This document shows, piece after piece, positions 46,201-61,251 of a stretch of 64,000 bases of DNA. A program made the position numbers and the translations under genes. The DNA comes from Cycas panzhihuaensis. Lineage: Eukaryota > Cycadophyta. The stretch spans positions 169,267,741-169,331,740 of the forward strand of contig CM041465.1 in the NCBI GenBank assembly GCA_023213395.1, read 5' to 3'. The notes under the pieces were generated by a model that worked only from the letters and a program-made list of their open reading frames with translations, did no database searches and was not told the origin of the DNA. Every line of letters starts with the position of its first letter. Within the stretch, counting starts at the first letter, position 1.

Positions 46201-47530
46201 ATTCATAGGATATATCATCTCCAAACATTATTGAACCTCTTTTGCTTTTGTCCAAGGTACATAATAAATATTCCTTATGAGTAATGTGGGTGGAGCAACT
46301 TGAGTCAATGTACCAACTATCATCTTCTTCTTCTTTGGCATTGAAACTAGATAGGAAAAGTCTATTATTATCCCTTATCTCTTTTATGGTATTTGCACTT
46401 CCTTTGGTAAGTGGTCCATGTTTTGAAAAATATTTGTCTTTTGTGTGACCACTATGATAACAATAGGAGTAGTATAGGGTCTCTCTTCTCCTATAGCTTA
46501 GACTTCGACTTCATGGATGAGTTCTTTCAATGTAGGATGATCTCCCCTTTTTCTCATAATGTAGAACTAGATTTTCCCTTTGTCTATTATTATAATAATC
46601 CTGATTTGATCTTGTAGCTTAGACATTTCCATGGTAATTTGGATAACATGAGTATGCCTCATGTTGTTTCTTCTAATTTAGATACCTAGGAGGATTTACA
46701 TTTTATTGGTTTGCTCCTTATCTCATTTGATGAGGAGCTTGATATTTATGTAGATCTTATCACAAACCCCTTCTAGGATTTCTATCCCTTCTCTTAGGAG
46801 ATGATTCTTTGGATTTTGATGTACCTACTTGAAAATGAGATTGAATTTAAACCTTGGTAGTAACGGCATACTCAAGGGATTTATTTATATTTTGTTGCTC
46901 CTCAACTGACATCAACATGGTACTTAGTTATTCCACCTTTAGTGTGCTTAGATCTTTAGAAATCCTTGTGCTTATCACTACCATTTCAAACCTTCTTACA
47001 TCACTTACATACCTCAATATTCTTTCCACTACTCTTTGCTTTGTTAATATATCTCTAAGTGATTTCATCTGGTTTACTATATCTTAGACTTTAGTCATGA
47101 ACTCTATTATATATTTTGTTGGCATTATTTGTAAGTTTCCAAATTTGCTCCTTAAGTTTTGAAGCTTAGATGATACAACTCCTTTATAAATTAACTAGAG
47201 GGTGTTCTATACTTCTTTTTACTTAGTTGACTCACTAACGTGTGGGAAAATATGATCTCCTAATGCATAAAATATAAGGAAAAGAGCTTCACTGTCCTTT
47301 TTAACATTTTCTTTATAAGCTACCTTTTTAATGTTGGTGGCATTCTGACCTAACTCACTGTAGTATATTTTCATAATCTCCCACATGTCATTAGTAATAG
47401 GGATGGGTCCCATCCTCCTACTCTAATTTAGAAAATTATTACCATTAAATTTTAGGATTATCATATTTCCAAAGTTTAATGCTATCTCTTACTTAAAGTT
47501 TTAAAAACTATAGATAAAGTAAGGTTTTTA
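43240..47530 (-). pseudogene. Ty1/Copia gag-pol relic, minus strand
   Basis: Reading 47530 to 43240: gag ('GPIPITNDMWEIMKIYYSEL', 47413-47219). A region 46600-46300 with Cys/His is too decayed to align. Pre-integrase: 'DSDLWHKRFGHLNYNSLALI' and 'GLPNIEVDKTICEG' at 46090-45794. Integrase core: 'YFITFIGDYTRKMWEFFLK' and 'RFDNGGEFISNELRHIM' at 45703-45467. RT entry: 'WRETMEDKYHSIIKNDTWEL' and 'KYKARLVAKGYAQREDIDY' at 44813-44511. RNase H: 'LNWASDIDNIKSTIGYIFN' and 'LSIVEAKYNVVVTGTYEIV' at 43729-43526, and an end 'LGKIKFYKFKDKLGA' at about 43320-43275. The 3' LTR appears missing where it meets the chromovirus. The 5' LTR should be to the right of 47530 but is not recognisable. Confidence 0.9.
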
Positions 47531-49780
47531 AAGATTTGATTTTAAAAATTAACCCAAGAAGTAATATTTAAAGTTTTACCCAAGGTTTTGCAAGTGTCCT
47601 AGTCCCTAATAGGGCTTCTAGGCTCTAAGTCCAAGGGTCTCCAAGGGAAACCTTTAATTGCTATTCTATCTAGTGGTGCTTACCCACAAATGGCAAAACA
47701 AAGACCCAATATACTTATACATGAGCTCAAGGCTTGATATACCTCAATTTGTGGGCTACTACAAAGGTTGTTACACTCCCCTGAATTATTAGTCCACATG
47801 TATTAGACTTATACCTAATGATAGATCTAGTGGTGAAGGTTTAACTAACTAAGGCACTCACCCTCTCTATGTCTAGTCTTAGTCTTTGAGCTCTAATAAA
47901 GACTGGTTCTCCACCTCAACCTACCACCTAATATACCTTATAGCTAATGACTCTCCTCATTCAATATGAGTAGGTCAATTGGCATATGCATGGTGGTAAC
48001 TTCAGGGGTCCTAACCATTCCTCTTGCAAGGCTGGAAAAGATGTGGTTAATTTGAGAAGTATTTTTCTTAATGTAAAAGTAAATTTTAATTAAATGTGGT
48101 CTTACTTAATTTCTCTAAGATTCTTTTGATTCAAGAGATGAAATAATATGCAATAAAGTAGATCTTTAAGTAGGACAAAATATATATCTCAAATAAAAAT
48201 ATGATGTAAAACTTTATAAAGTCACAATGAGCATAAGTAAAAGAATCAATATCCTCTTCTTCATTTAATGAACCAAAAATAAATGATAATATATAATCTA
48301 ATTATTTTAAATAGAGATACTCTTATAGGAATAAAATAAGAGAAAGTATGCACTTGTTTAAAGTGATATACTAAACAATAGAATCCTTAATCTTTTGGAA
48401 TATATAAATGAACTTTGAAACTATACTTTTATAAATTTAAGTTGAAAAGAGACTAAAGCTTTTGATAAAAATAAAGTAACTTCTTGACTAATATGCCACT
48501 TAATATTACAAGACAATGATATTGGAATTTGAGTACCAAAGAGTTCCTTTATAAGAACATAAACAACTATATAAAACTTGTAATTTTTAAGAAGAAACTA
48601 TGCTTAAAGTGATTAAAAGTGCCAAGAAATAGTTTATATTTAATTGATAATGCAAAGAATAAAATAAAATCAAGGTAAATAGTACCTATTTGATATATTA
48701 CTCCACTTAGGCTTCTTAAAGCTTAAAGAGTTAAAAATAATTCCATTAGCTACAAATAGCCTATAATCTATATAAAAAATCAATAAAAAACTCAAAAAAA
48801 CTAATTAGCTATAGATTATGCTCAAATATGATTAATTGAAATTAAATAAATGCTAAAAAATATTACTAAATGAATCTATTTAGGGATGAACTAGAGACTT
48901 AACTCAAGTAGATTCAAAGTCCTACAAAATTATGTTAAAATAAAATAAAACTAATTCCAACACAAAGAGCACTGAAACAACTTTTTGATGGTTCTTACGG
49001 TTTTGAAATTGAAGCTAAAATGATCAAGTTATTATGAAAACAATGAACAAATCTCTTTAAGGTTAGTAGAATAAGTACTGAAAAAAAAGTGGTCACTTTG
49101 GTTTATTAAAATTTATTTAAAATGGACTCAAATTAGTCAAGCAATAATACCATCATGAAGATCTCTGAAATATGGTTCTAACAAGACTGGTTTTGCTGAA
49201 ATCTGATACTCTAAGAGAAAGTTATAGTAAAAAGTGCAAGAAGCCCTCTTTAAGTATAAATAAAATGAGTAAGCCCCTTTCAAATGAGGAGCACGATCAC
49301 ATGGACATTACTAAAACCACTAGCTTAGTCTCAAGGGGAGTTGTAAACCTCAAAAGGTATATAATATGCTTAATGGATTTTAAAACCAAAAAGGATTAAA
49401 ACAGAGCTTATAAACTATCGCATTCACCTCTTTCTGAGCAAAAGAACGAGGTCACGTGGCTCTGAAGTGACCAAGGGCTCAACACAAGGGGGCTAAACCC
49501 TTTTAAAATTGATGGACCTGAAATATTATCAATAACACTCAAATTTTTATAAACTTTATTAAATCTTATAAATCAACAATATATAAAATCAATTCAAAAG
49601 GAAAGACACCATTACACAGGTCATCGTATGACTTCCAAAGACAATATAAAGGCTAAAAAATTAATTGATTTAATTGATTCAAGATACAGAGAGGGGGAGA
49701 GGGATCCAATCCTCCAATGAGATCTATCAAGAATGATTGAAATGAGTGAAGGAAAATTAAAAAAAAAATAAAAAAAAAAT
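47530..49780. other. AT-rich region, no supported gene
   Basis: Expected to hold the leader and 5' LTR of the minus-strand Copia, but I cannot define ends. The 75-codon frame 49172-49399 (plus) shows no motif. The sequence just before the microsatellite (49690-49745, GAGATCTATCAAGAATGATT) recurs in altered form just after it (50850-50880). Confidence 0.4.
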
Positions 49781-49781
49781 A

Positions 49782-52050
<2,269 letters not shown>

Positions 52051-52059
52051 ATTACTCCA

Positions 52060-53935
52060 AAAAGATGTGGGTCTATTTTTTAAAAAGGAAATCTAAAGTT
52101 TTCAATGCATTTAAGCAATTTAAGGATTTGGTTGAGAAGAGCACTGGTAGGTTAATCAAATGTTTAAGAACTGATAATGGAGGCGAGTTCAACTCCTTAG
52201 AGTTTGAGAACTATTGTAGAGAAGTTGGGATCAAAAGGCATAAGACCACTAGCTACACTCTACAGTAGAATGGCATAGCTGATTGCATGAACAAGACACT
52301 CTTAGAAAGAGCGAGAAGCATGCTAAGTAATATAAGTATGGAGTAGGGCTTATGGGTAGAAGTTATTTAAACAACTTGTTATTTGGTAAACAAGTCATTA
52401 TCACTTGTAATAGACTATAAGATTCCTAAAGAGGTATAGACTAGACATCCATGTAACTATTCAAATTTGAAAGTTTTTGGTTATGATGCTTATGCCTTGA
52501 CTAATAAAAGTCAACGTTTAAAGTTAGACCCAAAATCCAAGAGATGTATCTTTGTTGGTTATGATGATAGAGATGGTGTGAAGGGATACGGGTTGTAGGA
52601 TCCTACTGCCTATAAAATCACTATTAGTAGAGATATTATATTTGATGAATCTCCCTTTCTAAAATTAGACAGTGTAGAAGTTGAAGTGAAACAGGAGTAG
52701 AAAGCTAAATATCAACAGGTCAAGCTTGAGACCCAACCATCTTTAGAAATAGAAATATGGGTAAACCTTTCTAAAGTTGAATCTGCAATAGATTTATAGG
52801 AGTATGTGGATACTCCTCCACCAACTATTATAAGATCTATATGAGTCAGTCATCCATCTAAAAAGTATAATCCTTCTATTTCTATTACTTTGGTTTCTAA
52901 TGATGGTGAGCCTACATACTATTAGGAAGCAGTAGATGATATCCATAGTGAGAAGTGGAAGAGACCTGGCAGGAAGAGATAGATGCTTTGAAGAAAAATA
53001 ATTCATGGGACTTGGTAGAACTTCCACATGGTAGGAAGACTGTTGGTTATAGGTGGGTTTTCAAGAAGAAAATAAATATTGATAGGAAGGTTCATAAATA
53101 TAAGGCAAGACTAGTGGCTAAAGGCTTTACACAAAAAACATATATTAATTTTCATGAGATCTTTTAACCAGTTATTAAACTTATTTCAATTCAGGTTCTA
53201 TTAGCATTGGTAGCTTCTCTTGATCTGGAGTTAGAGTAGTTAGATGTAAAAATAACTTTTCTACATGGAGATTTAGACAAGAAGATCTATATGGATTAAC
53301 TAGAAGGATTTGTATAAGATGGTGGGAAAAGACTTGTTTGCAGGCTTAGGAAATCATTGTATGGCCTGAATCAATAACCTAAGCAATGGTCTAAGAAGTT
53401 TGATGCCTTTATGGAGAGCCAAAATTTTAAAATAAATAAGTATGATCATTGTATTTGCTTTAAATTCTTAGATAATGACTTATTCATTATCTTGGTATTG
53501 TATATTGATGACATGCTGGTTACAAGTAAGAGTATGGTAGAAATTAATAAGTTAAAGGCTCAATTGACTAAGACTTTTGATATGAAGGATTTAGGAGCTG
53601 TAAAATAAATCTTAATCATGCAGATACATAGAGACAAGAAAATAGTAAGCTATGGTTATCACTGCAGAAATATATGGAAAAGGTGATAACTAGATTTAGT
53701 ATAGCAAATGTGAAACTAGTTAGTATCCTATTGACTTCCCATTTCAAGCTTTCTTCAAGTATGAGTCCTAGTAGTGAAAAAGAAAATGATTATATATCTC
53801 ATGTACCTTATTCCAGTGTAGTAGGAAGTTTGATGTATGCCATGGTATATATATGACATGATATTTCACATGTAGTCAATGTAGTTAGTGGGTTTATAGA
53901 AAATCTAGGAAAGGAACATTTTATGCCTTGTATGA
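52060..53935 (+). pseudogene. Ty1/Copia pol fragment (integrase middle to RT end)
   Basis: Integrase: 'CLRTDNGGEFNSLEFENYCR', 'RHKTTSYTLQ', stop, 'NGIADCMNKTLLERARSM' (52065-52330). Then 'LKLDPKSKRCIFVGYDD' (52515-52565). RT: 'EETWQEEIDALKKNNSWDLV', 'KYKARLVAKGFTQK', 'LDVKITFLHGDLDKKIYMD', 'LRKSLYGLNQ', 'LVLYIDDMLVTSK' (52955-53530), 'YSSVVGSLMYAM' (53810-53845). The GAG/pre-integrase side and RNase H are missing: it starts and stops abruptly. A one-base shift near 52955 and stops at Gln/Trp positions (for example NQ-stop-PKQW) kill it, but long stretches read cleanly, so it is younger or better preserved than its neighbours. No LTRs seen. Confidence 0.92.
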
Positions 53936-54329
53936 CTCTCTCATATAGCCTAATTTAGGGTATTTTTTTTATGATGTTGATGATATTCATTGTATCTGAT
54001 ATATTGTGAGGCATAGGGAAGTTAGTTGTTGTTGTTGTGAGTATTCTGCTACTGATTATTTATATTTCTCCATTCTTGGATAATAATGATCGATAAATTT
54101 CCTATGTGGATGTTTCCCTAACACATTACTAGGATTTTACCATGTTATATCTTGTGTATATGTGATGCTTTAGCTTTCTAATTTATTTATTATATTATCT
54201 CTAGTCTAAGAACTTAAATGTTAAATTTCAGTTTCAATTCTTATAACTACTTACAAAATAGTTTAGATCATGGTGGTAATTTATGGTTACTGGGACCTAG
54301 TTTACTGAACAAAAACCACTTCAACTAAG
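53936..54329. other. AT-rich spacer, possible LTR piece
   Basis: Abrupt change at 53936 from Copia RT to 'TATGATGTTGATGATATTCA', a composition typical of LTR sequence. No paired copy seen. Confidence 0.3.
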
Positions 54330-54650
54330 TTTCATTAACTAGTCTTTGAGCAAGCATGATAGATTTGACTTCTTCTCAAATCTTTTTATAAAAGAAGAAA
54401 TGGTCTCCTTAGACCCTCCCTTTATAATTGACAATTCCTTTATAAGGGTAGCATTTATCTTTAGGTTAAACTAGTTAGGCCTAAATATATTCATTAGACT
54501 TTACCAATTATTAATTAAACCATTTGGTAATCCATGAAATCAAATGCTTATCCTTCTAGGTAATATGTAAACAACTTGATTATAACGTATACGTGAGTAA
54601 TATTAAACTTTTTTATCATCAAAGAGAACTACTCAAGTTTCTTCTCACTT
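54330..54650 (-). pseudogene. retrotransposon gag domain relic
   Basis: Minus strand from 54600 down: 'NQVVYILPRRISI', stop, 'FHGLPNGLINNW', then 'FNLKINATLIKELSIIKGGS' and 'KETISSFIKRFEKKSNLSC'. The pattern of W---L, an F---F segment, then L--I-QG--E-I--F--RF is that of the Gypsy-type gag domain. Stops fall at Trp/Gln positions. It lies just beyond the left end of family copy B on the same strand. Whether it belongs to that element is open. Confidence 0.55.
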
Positions 54651-55114
54651 GTTATAGAGCTATCATAAGAAAATTTAGGACATGCATCCTAGGCTTTATC
54701 TAGTACATCATGTAGGCCATCACCTAGATCTAATAGATCATTAGTTATCCATGGTAGAACTTCTTCAATAATGCTCTTCTTTAAGTCTGATTAGCTCTTC
54801 TCTATATAGGATTTAGTCTATTATCATTCTCTGCCATTTCTATATTTTTAATAAGTCACTCTTCCTATAACAAAGGTTGAAAAACTCTAACAGAACTACT
54901 TGATAAGTTCTTCTATTTCTTGTATGAGAGAGTTGGATGAAATCTCCTTGGAAGCCCTTATTTACTTGAAAATAGGTGAAGGTCCTCCTAAGTTGTTAAT
55001 CTAGCATTTTACTTTAAGGAATAGAACTAAAGGATTTCTATATAAAGAAAGAATGAAGTATATACATATAGCCTTTAAATGTAGCTTTAGTAGATTGTCT
55101 TGTTCCTAATATGA

Positions 55115-58100
55115 CCACTAATAATGTTCCTGCTTTAACTATTCCTAACGCATAATCCAAATTACCTAATATGTTACTAGTCTATATGTTTATAGGCTAA
55201 TAAAAGGAAAGTGTAGAACTCATGGGTGGAATACACCCTATTATAATAATTTATTTAAATGAAATAGATATCATCCTCTATCTACTATATGATTCCAATG
55301 GTAGTATGAGTTAATATCTTGATCAACCTTAACTTAACTAGTGAGGCAAATGACTTTTGATAAAGTGGTATTCTAGATAAAAGGAAAGGAATAAGAGAAA
55401 GATTATAGTACTATGATAAACTTATTTGTGATAATAAAAGTTAAACATCCATAAGGTTTTTTACTATCACTAATAAAAAGAAGAATACTAAATTGTATTT
55501 CCTTAATATCCCAACATTAAGCAATATGATGCAACTAAAAATCTAAAAATACATTCATATAACCATTAGCAAAGTGTTTTGAGAAGAGAATAAGTGAAAA
55601 TCCCTTAACATACATATGAATCACTATAAAACATATCTTTGAACTTCAAAGAAATTAACTCATTCATTGGCAAATCACTAGGCAAAGTTCATAATGGATT
55701 GGAAGTAAATGATATTATTTTATTGGTCTTCAAAGGATGGATTTCAATGACAGTTTATTGGTATTAATTTATGATCCAATAATTTCATAGTTTGATTGTA
55801 ATAGTAATTAGGTATAACTTGCTACCTAGAAGAATCCCCTAATATAAACTAATGGAATACATGTCTTCTAATTAATAGTAAAGACTTCAATATCTAAATC
55901 TTAAGCTTGTTAAGGAGTCCCTTAAATTAAAAATTTGGATCTTCTTCATAGGCACATGTAACTTGTTAAGGGGAAAGGAAAATTACATCAATTACTTGAA
56001 TACATTTAAATGAGAGGGATTAAATTAGGATAAGCTAATAGAAAGAAGATAGATCTATAGTTAAGGGAAGAAAAAATAAAGAAATATAAAAAGAGAATAA
56101 TAGGAAAACACCCTCGATACATCACATATACTGATTAGATTTATAGTAGTTAGTATAGAATGCAATCTAATCTTATCAAATAGAACCTCTTTTCTCTATC
56201 TTTCTCTTTGTCCTTTATCCTTGTTCTTCTTTTGATTAGTCGTTGGAGGGAAAATCAGTAGCATTAGTGTTAATGTAGCTTCTAATTATAGGAAATCAGT
56301 TGCCCATTCCTTCAATTCTCCTTCCCTTCCTAAATTTTAAAATTACTAGTAACATGCATGGTGACTTGTCATCTGCTATAGTATAGGTGTCCCAATAGTT
56401 TCATCCTATTCAACAACTAATTACCTAACTACCAATTCCATTATATCCACTTATCGAATATGCACAGATAACTTTAATGGATAATTGACCTCTATTCTTA
56501 TAATGCTAGAGTTGATGAAGATGCATATCTTTTCTCCACTATCTCCTTGTGAAAAATTAATAATAGTTGGAGGTTAGACATTTCCAACATCCATTCTAGC
56601 TTATAAACCTCATCCTCAAGAGGTAATTACCTTTGATCTCACCTCTATAATAAATGCTTCAAAATTATTTAGTTATCTTTCCAACTTAATATCTTTTCTT
56701 CTTATCCTTCTAATTGGTTTACTTGATCAAAACTTAATTATTGCCTCTTTAGAGTCATTTTACTAGAAATCAAAACACAAAAAACTTTCTTGTCAATAAC
56801 CTCCTCATCTCCTAATATACTTGGATTAAAACCAATAGTAGAATATGAGATATCAACCATAAAAGGACCTAGTATCTTGTTTATTTTTTTATCTTCTTGC
56901 ATTACCAATTTGCTTTTTACACCCCCTCATTTAGAATATCTTGTTATTTATGAATAAATAACTTATATACTAAGATAGTTTTAGGGTTATTAGTAGTTAA
57001 TTATTTCTTGAAATTAGAGAAATAATTGCCTTCTTACAACTCCTTCTGATATGTTGAGAGTACCTTGGCTTCCACCTCACTTAGTTTTTTAGTCTTTTTC
57101 TCCTACTCTCTTAGTTTGTCAATAAGCTTCTAGAGAATAGGTACCTAATGCTTCTCTTCTTTATATAGTTTTTCTATTGAGCCTATTATGGATTGTAGAC
57201 TCATAAATGCCACCCATACATTTCTTACTGCTTCTTCCATTTTGGGTGTAGGCCCTTCATCTAGTAGGTTAATGGATATATCACTACTCTATGTTGTATG
57301 AAGCAACTTGATTTGGTTATTTATAGTTGTATTTTTTGCTTATAAAGCCTCATTCTCTTGCATTACTAGTTATAATTATCTTTATAGATCAACCACCTTA
57401 TCCTTGACAAGCTAACCTATGGCCAAGTATAGGTTAATTGATTCTATGGTATTGCCATCCTTGTCTTATTTGCTCTATTGATAGAATTATTCTTGAATGA
57501 CTATATAAAAGGTTAGAACTTGTGTTGATCCTTGCTTTGCTTGTCCCATTTTCATCTGTTTTGTAACCCATAGATCAAGCCATATTTTCTCATCTTATCT
57601 TTCTTCTTGGCTCAAGATCATTAATGAAGCCTTATTTGTCTATGAAGTATAAGTCTAGACTATGGCCTTTTCCTCCACTTGGATGATTGATATTACTTAC
57701 TCTAAGTGGAGTTCAACTATCTCCATCTTTAGGGACTCTTGAATTACCATCTACTTTTCATTATAATCAACATTCTTTTTGGCTTTTAAACAACTAAGTT
57801 AGGTGAGATATACAACATCTTTAGAATACCTTCCTCTTATAGATGAACATTGACCTCTTCTTGTTGAGATAATTACCCAATAACTCCTTTAACTTATTGA
57901 ACTTCTTAGGCTTCTACAATGACTAACATCTCTTAATTTCACCTCCTGGAATATTAATTAGGATGATGGGAACCAGCTCAATAACACTAACTACTTCCTC
58001 TATTATCTTTTCTACTCCTTTAGCATCCTTAGGGGACTTGGTTTCCATATAGGAACTTGATCCCAATCCCTCTTAAAACTATCCAACTTTCTTTAATATC

Positions 58101-61100
58101 TTTTAAGGTTTTGTTATGTATGGCAATGGTGAGATAATGTTGCCTCTTAGATAGGATACTCTATTAGTGATTTTAAATTTGTAGGGGAAATCTACTCCTT
58201 TGTTAGAATAGGATGGGAAGAAGGTGGTGGCTTATAACCCATTTCTTTTTCTAATAACTATTAAAAAAATATAATAATAACTATGCATAACATAAAGAAA
58301 GAGATCATACAAACATGGACCATGAAAACATGCAACAAAATTTGTGGAAGAATGTACATTTCTTAAAGGTTTGTATTATATGACACACATATACATAGTT
58401 ACATCAACTTCTTTATAAGCTAATCATAACATTAAAGCCTCTATAACAACTTATAAAAATTATCACAACTCTTAATGTAGCCCACCTATAGAGAGTACAT
58501 CAAACATGTGCATCTCTTGGTTAATATGAGGGATAGTCAACACATGAATTTAATATTACATCCTAACAATCTCCCCCATTAGATTTAATTCATGTCATAA
58601 GTTAACATCTATATGAATAGACAACCATTTCCCAATGCACATGGGCAACTGATTGTTGTACTTGATAATGCTCTAGGATGCCCTTTAAATACATGGTTCA
58701 TTAACTTCTCTATTAAAAGGTGATTCCCTTATAAATACTCATCTTCAACTTTAAGCTCAACTAAAGAACATAGGCTATTCAACAAGTTTTTTCTTATAAC
58801 ACATTCACACCAATATACACAAGCCCTACAAATAACCATTACATTCATAAAAAAAATCTCTAGTATGAATCTAATACATGGTCCATCCAAAGTATACTTG
58901 CATTATAATGTGACAAATTTTAATACCTTGACCATGCATATCTCGCAAGTTTTCATCAAGACTATATTAAACACATGTAGAATAATCCATGCCTAAATTT
59001 TTACCCAAAAAGAACGTTTTTTATAATACTTTAACATGCAAGCATCAAGTTCTTTGATTAAAATCTCCTTCACAAAAGCTCAAAAGGGGTCATGTAACCA
59101 CTCATTTCATATATGTAAAAACAATGAATCCAATAGAATATATGACACTCAAATATGAATCCTAGTGAAGAAAAATAGAGGAAACATTACTAATAGGTTA
59201 TTAAAAAATGAAAAATGGTCAAAAATAAAATTAATCACCTTTCAAAAACAACTTTGGTCACATCATAACTATAATGTGACCACACTTAAAGTCTCTATAG
59301 ACTTAACACCACATTGTAAAATGATTATATTTCATAACATAATACTAAAAAAATTAGAATCATAAAATTAAATTTGTCATTCAATGTTTTAATTCTATGT
59401 GACCTATGTGTGACATTTCTTCACGGGCTAGCGAAATTCTTCATTTTGATTGATTAAATTGATTTGCTCTCCATCTCCAAGCTTTATGGAATCTTAACAT
59501 CCATTATAGAATCTTGAGCAATGCCCATACATTAGCAAGGAGATACCCAATAATATAGGCATTATAAATGCACATAATTTGTGAAATTAAATTTTCATAC
59601 AAAAGATTAACACTCTAAATAATGCCTAATATAAAAAAATTTATGTTGGGAGGAGCCCTACATTTATGAGAGTCATGGATAAAGTTACCAACTTACCCAA
59701 CAAACTATCAAGCCCTTAATAATCTACTTACCATCACTATGTAATACCCAATAGAGGAATAAATCATAGAGCAATGCAATGAGGGTGTTTAATAGGTATA
59801 TTAAGTGCCTAATAGTGGCTAACAACCTAAATCTATCACAAAGTAGTCCTAAGCACAAGCTATAAATACATGAGTATCCAGACAATATAACATCAGTGTC
59901 CAACATTGGTAATTCAACTTCACACCTCCTTTTCTTGCTCCAAATAAGAAATGGAGGGATTTTCATCATTTCCCAATACTCCCAAACAAGAATATTTCTT
60001 TATACAGACCAATAACTACTTCAATAAATGAACAAGGATCCCTTCACAACAATAACTTCTCACTAGAAGGGTTCTTAGAATTTAGAATACTTTAAATCTT
60101 TAAGAACTCATTCTTGAACATTGTGTAATACCTTAGCTCATCATTGTCCCATACTAGAAAACTTGAGCAATTAAATAGGGATATTTCTATTATCTTTACT
60201 AATTAATCATCCTTCATAATAGCCAATAGACTTCACATGTAATAAATTCTTGTCTTGCATCTAGGTGTCCATAAAATTTATGTCTTCATCATTTTGAATT
60301 AAATGATGGCTTTAATTCTAGTGGTCCCCCACAACTGGATTTTCTTCACATCCAATAGCATACCGTCAGCTATAATAATAATACATATCTTTAAAATAGG
60401 CTTCAAATCAATAATATTTTAAAAATACTTAAATGTAGGCTTCATAGATTGATCCTTAAGGCTTTGATACATGTAAGAAAATATAATAATAGCTATGCAT
60501 AACCTAATAAACAAAGAGATTGCACATATATGTACTATAAAAATATATAACATAATTATTAGAAGAATGTATTTCCCTTAAAGGAGTTGCATTAGATGAT
60601 AAGTACATATATATATAGTTATATTGACCTCTTTATGGGCCAATCACAACATTGAATCCTCTATAACAATCTATGAATATTAGTATAACTCTTAATATAG
60701 TCCACCTATTAAGAGTGCCTCAATCATATGCATCTCCTAGTCAACATGCAAGATAGTCAACATATGAATTTAATATTATATCCTGACATCAACACCATTC
60801 TCTTCTCTTCTAATAAATTGACTTGTACTAGTAGTTGATGAGTATTTTCCTTAGTGGGAGGGGTTAAAGTGGGTGACTTATGTTATTTCTTCTTCTTCTT
60901 ACTTGTGTCAATAAGTTATCCTTGTGCTTTAGTCCTATTCCTCTTCTTAGTATCCTATAATGTACGTTTGAGCATACTACCCTCACCTTGTTCTTCCTCT
61001 TCTTCTTTCTCTTTCTCTTCTCCTTAAGGCATTACCTCAACTATCCTAAAGTCCTATGCCTCTTTTTTACTTCTAGTATTAAATACTAACTCTTTCTTGT

Positions 61101-61251
61101 ATATAAGGTGATTACCTTCTTAATTCCTATGCTTCTCTAGATTATCCAGTTTATGTTGAGCTAAAGTCATCTTGATACTAGTCATATATTAAGCCATTAT
61201 CCCATCCAATTTATAATACATAGGTGATGTCCTCTTCAAATTATAATCCAT
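55115..61251 (-). mobile_element. repeat family copy B (unrecognised coiled-coil element), interrupted by one insertion
   Basis: Homologous to copy A, colinear over 55115-58258 and 60789-61251 and free of the three insertions seen there. The minus strand carries a frame from ATG at 61251 to about 56490, roughly 740 codons after removing the 2.5-kb insertion. N-terminus 'MDYNLKRTSPMYYKLDG'; acidic run near 61000. Then 'VDFPYKFKITNRVSYLRGN' (58190-58130) and 'QVLTFYIVIQE' (57520-57480), a heptad-like segment 'LVMQENEAL' (57375-57350), 'DEGPTPKMEEAVRNVWVAFM' (57265-57205) and 'KKTKKLSEVEAKVLSTYQKE' (57095-57035). About 1.4 kb of conserved non-coding sequence follows. No RT, integrase or transposase motif. 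Could be an extra frame of a large retroelement or a duplicated host-gene relic. Confidence 0.65.
58259..60788 (-). mobile_element. non-coding LTR retroelement (2.5 kb)
   Basis: Inserted into copy B; the empty site is in copy A near 30400. Right LTR 60472-60788 (317 bp), left LTR 58259-58568 (310 bp). On the minus strand they start TGTCAGGATATAAT and TGTTAGGATGTAAT and share blocks such as CTATGCATAAC and GGATAGTCAACA on the plus strand. After the 5' LTR on the minus strand comes TGTATCAAAGCC (60471-60460), a decayed tRNA-Met primer site. Before the 3' LTR the purine tract AATGGGGGAGAT (58580-58569). The 1.9-kb interior has no gag or pol motif; an 81-codon minus frame (59969-59724) is not recognisable. 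The flanking duplication is unclear (ATAAC versus TCAAC). Confidence 0.85.
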
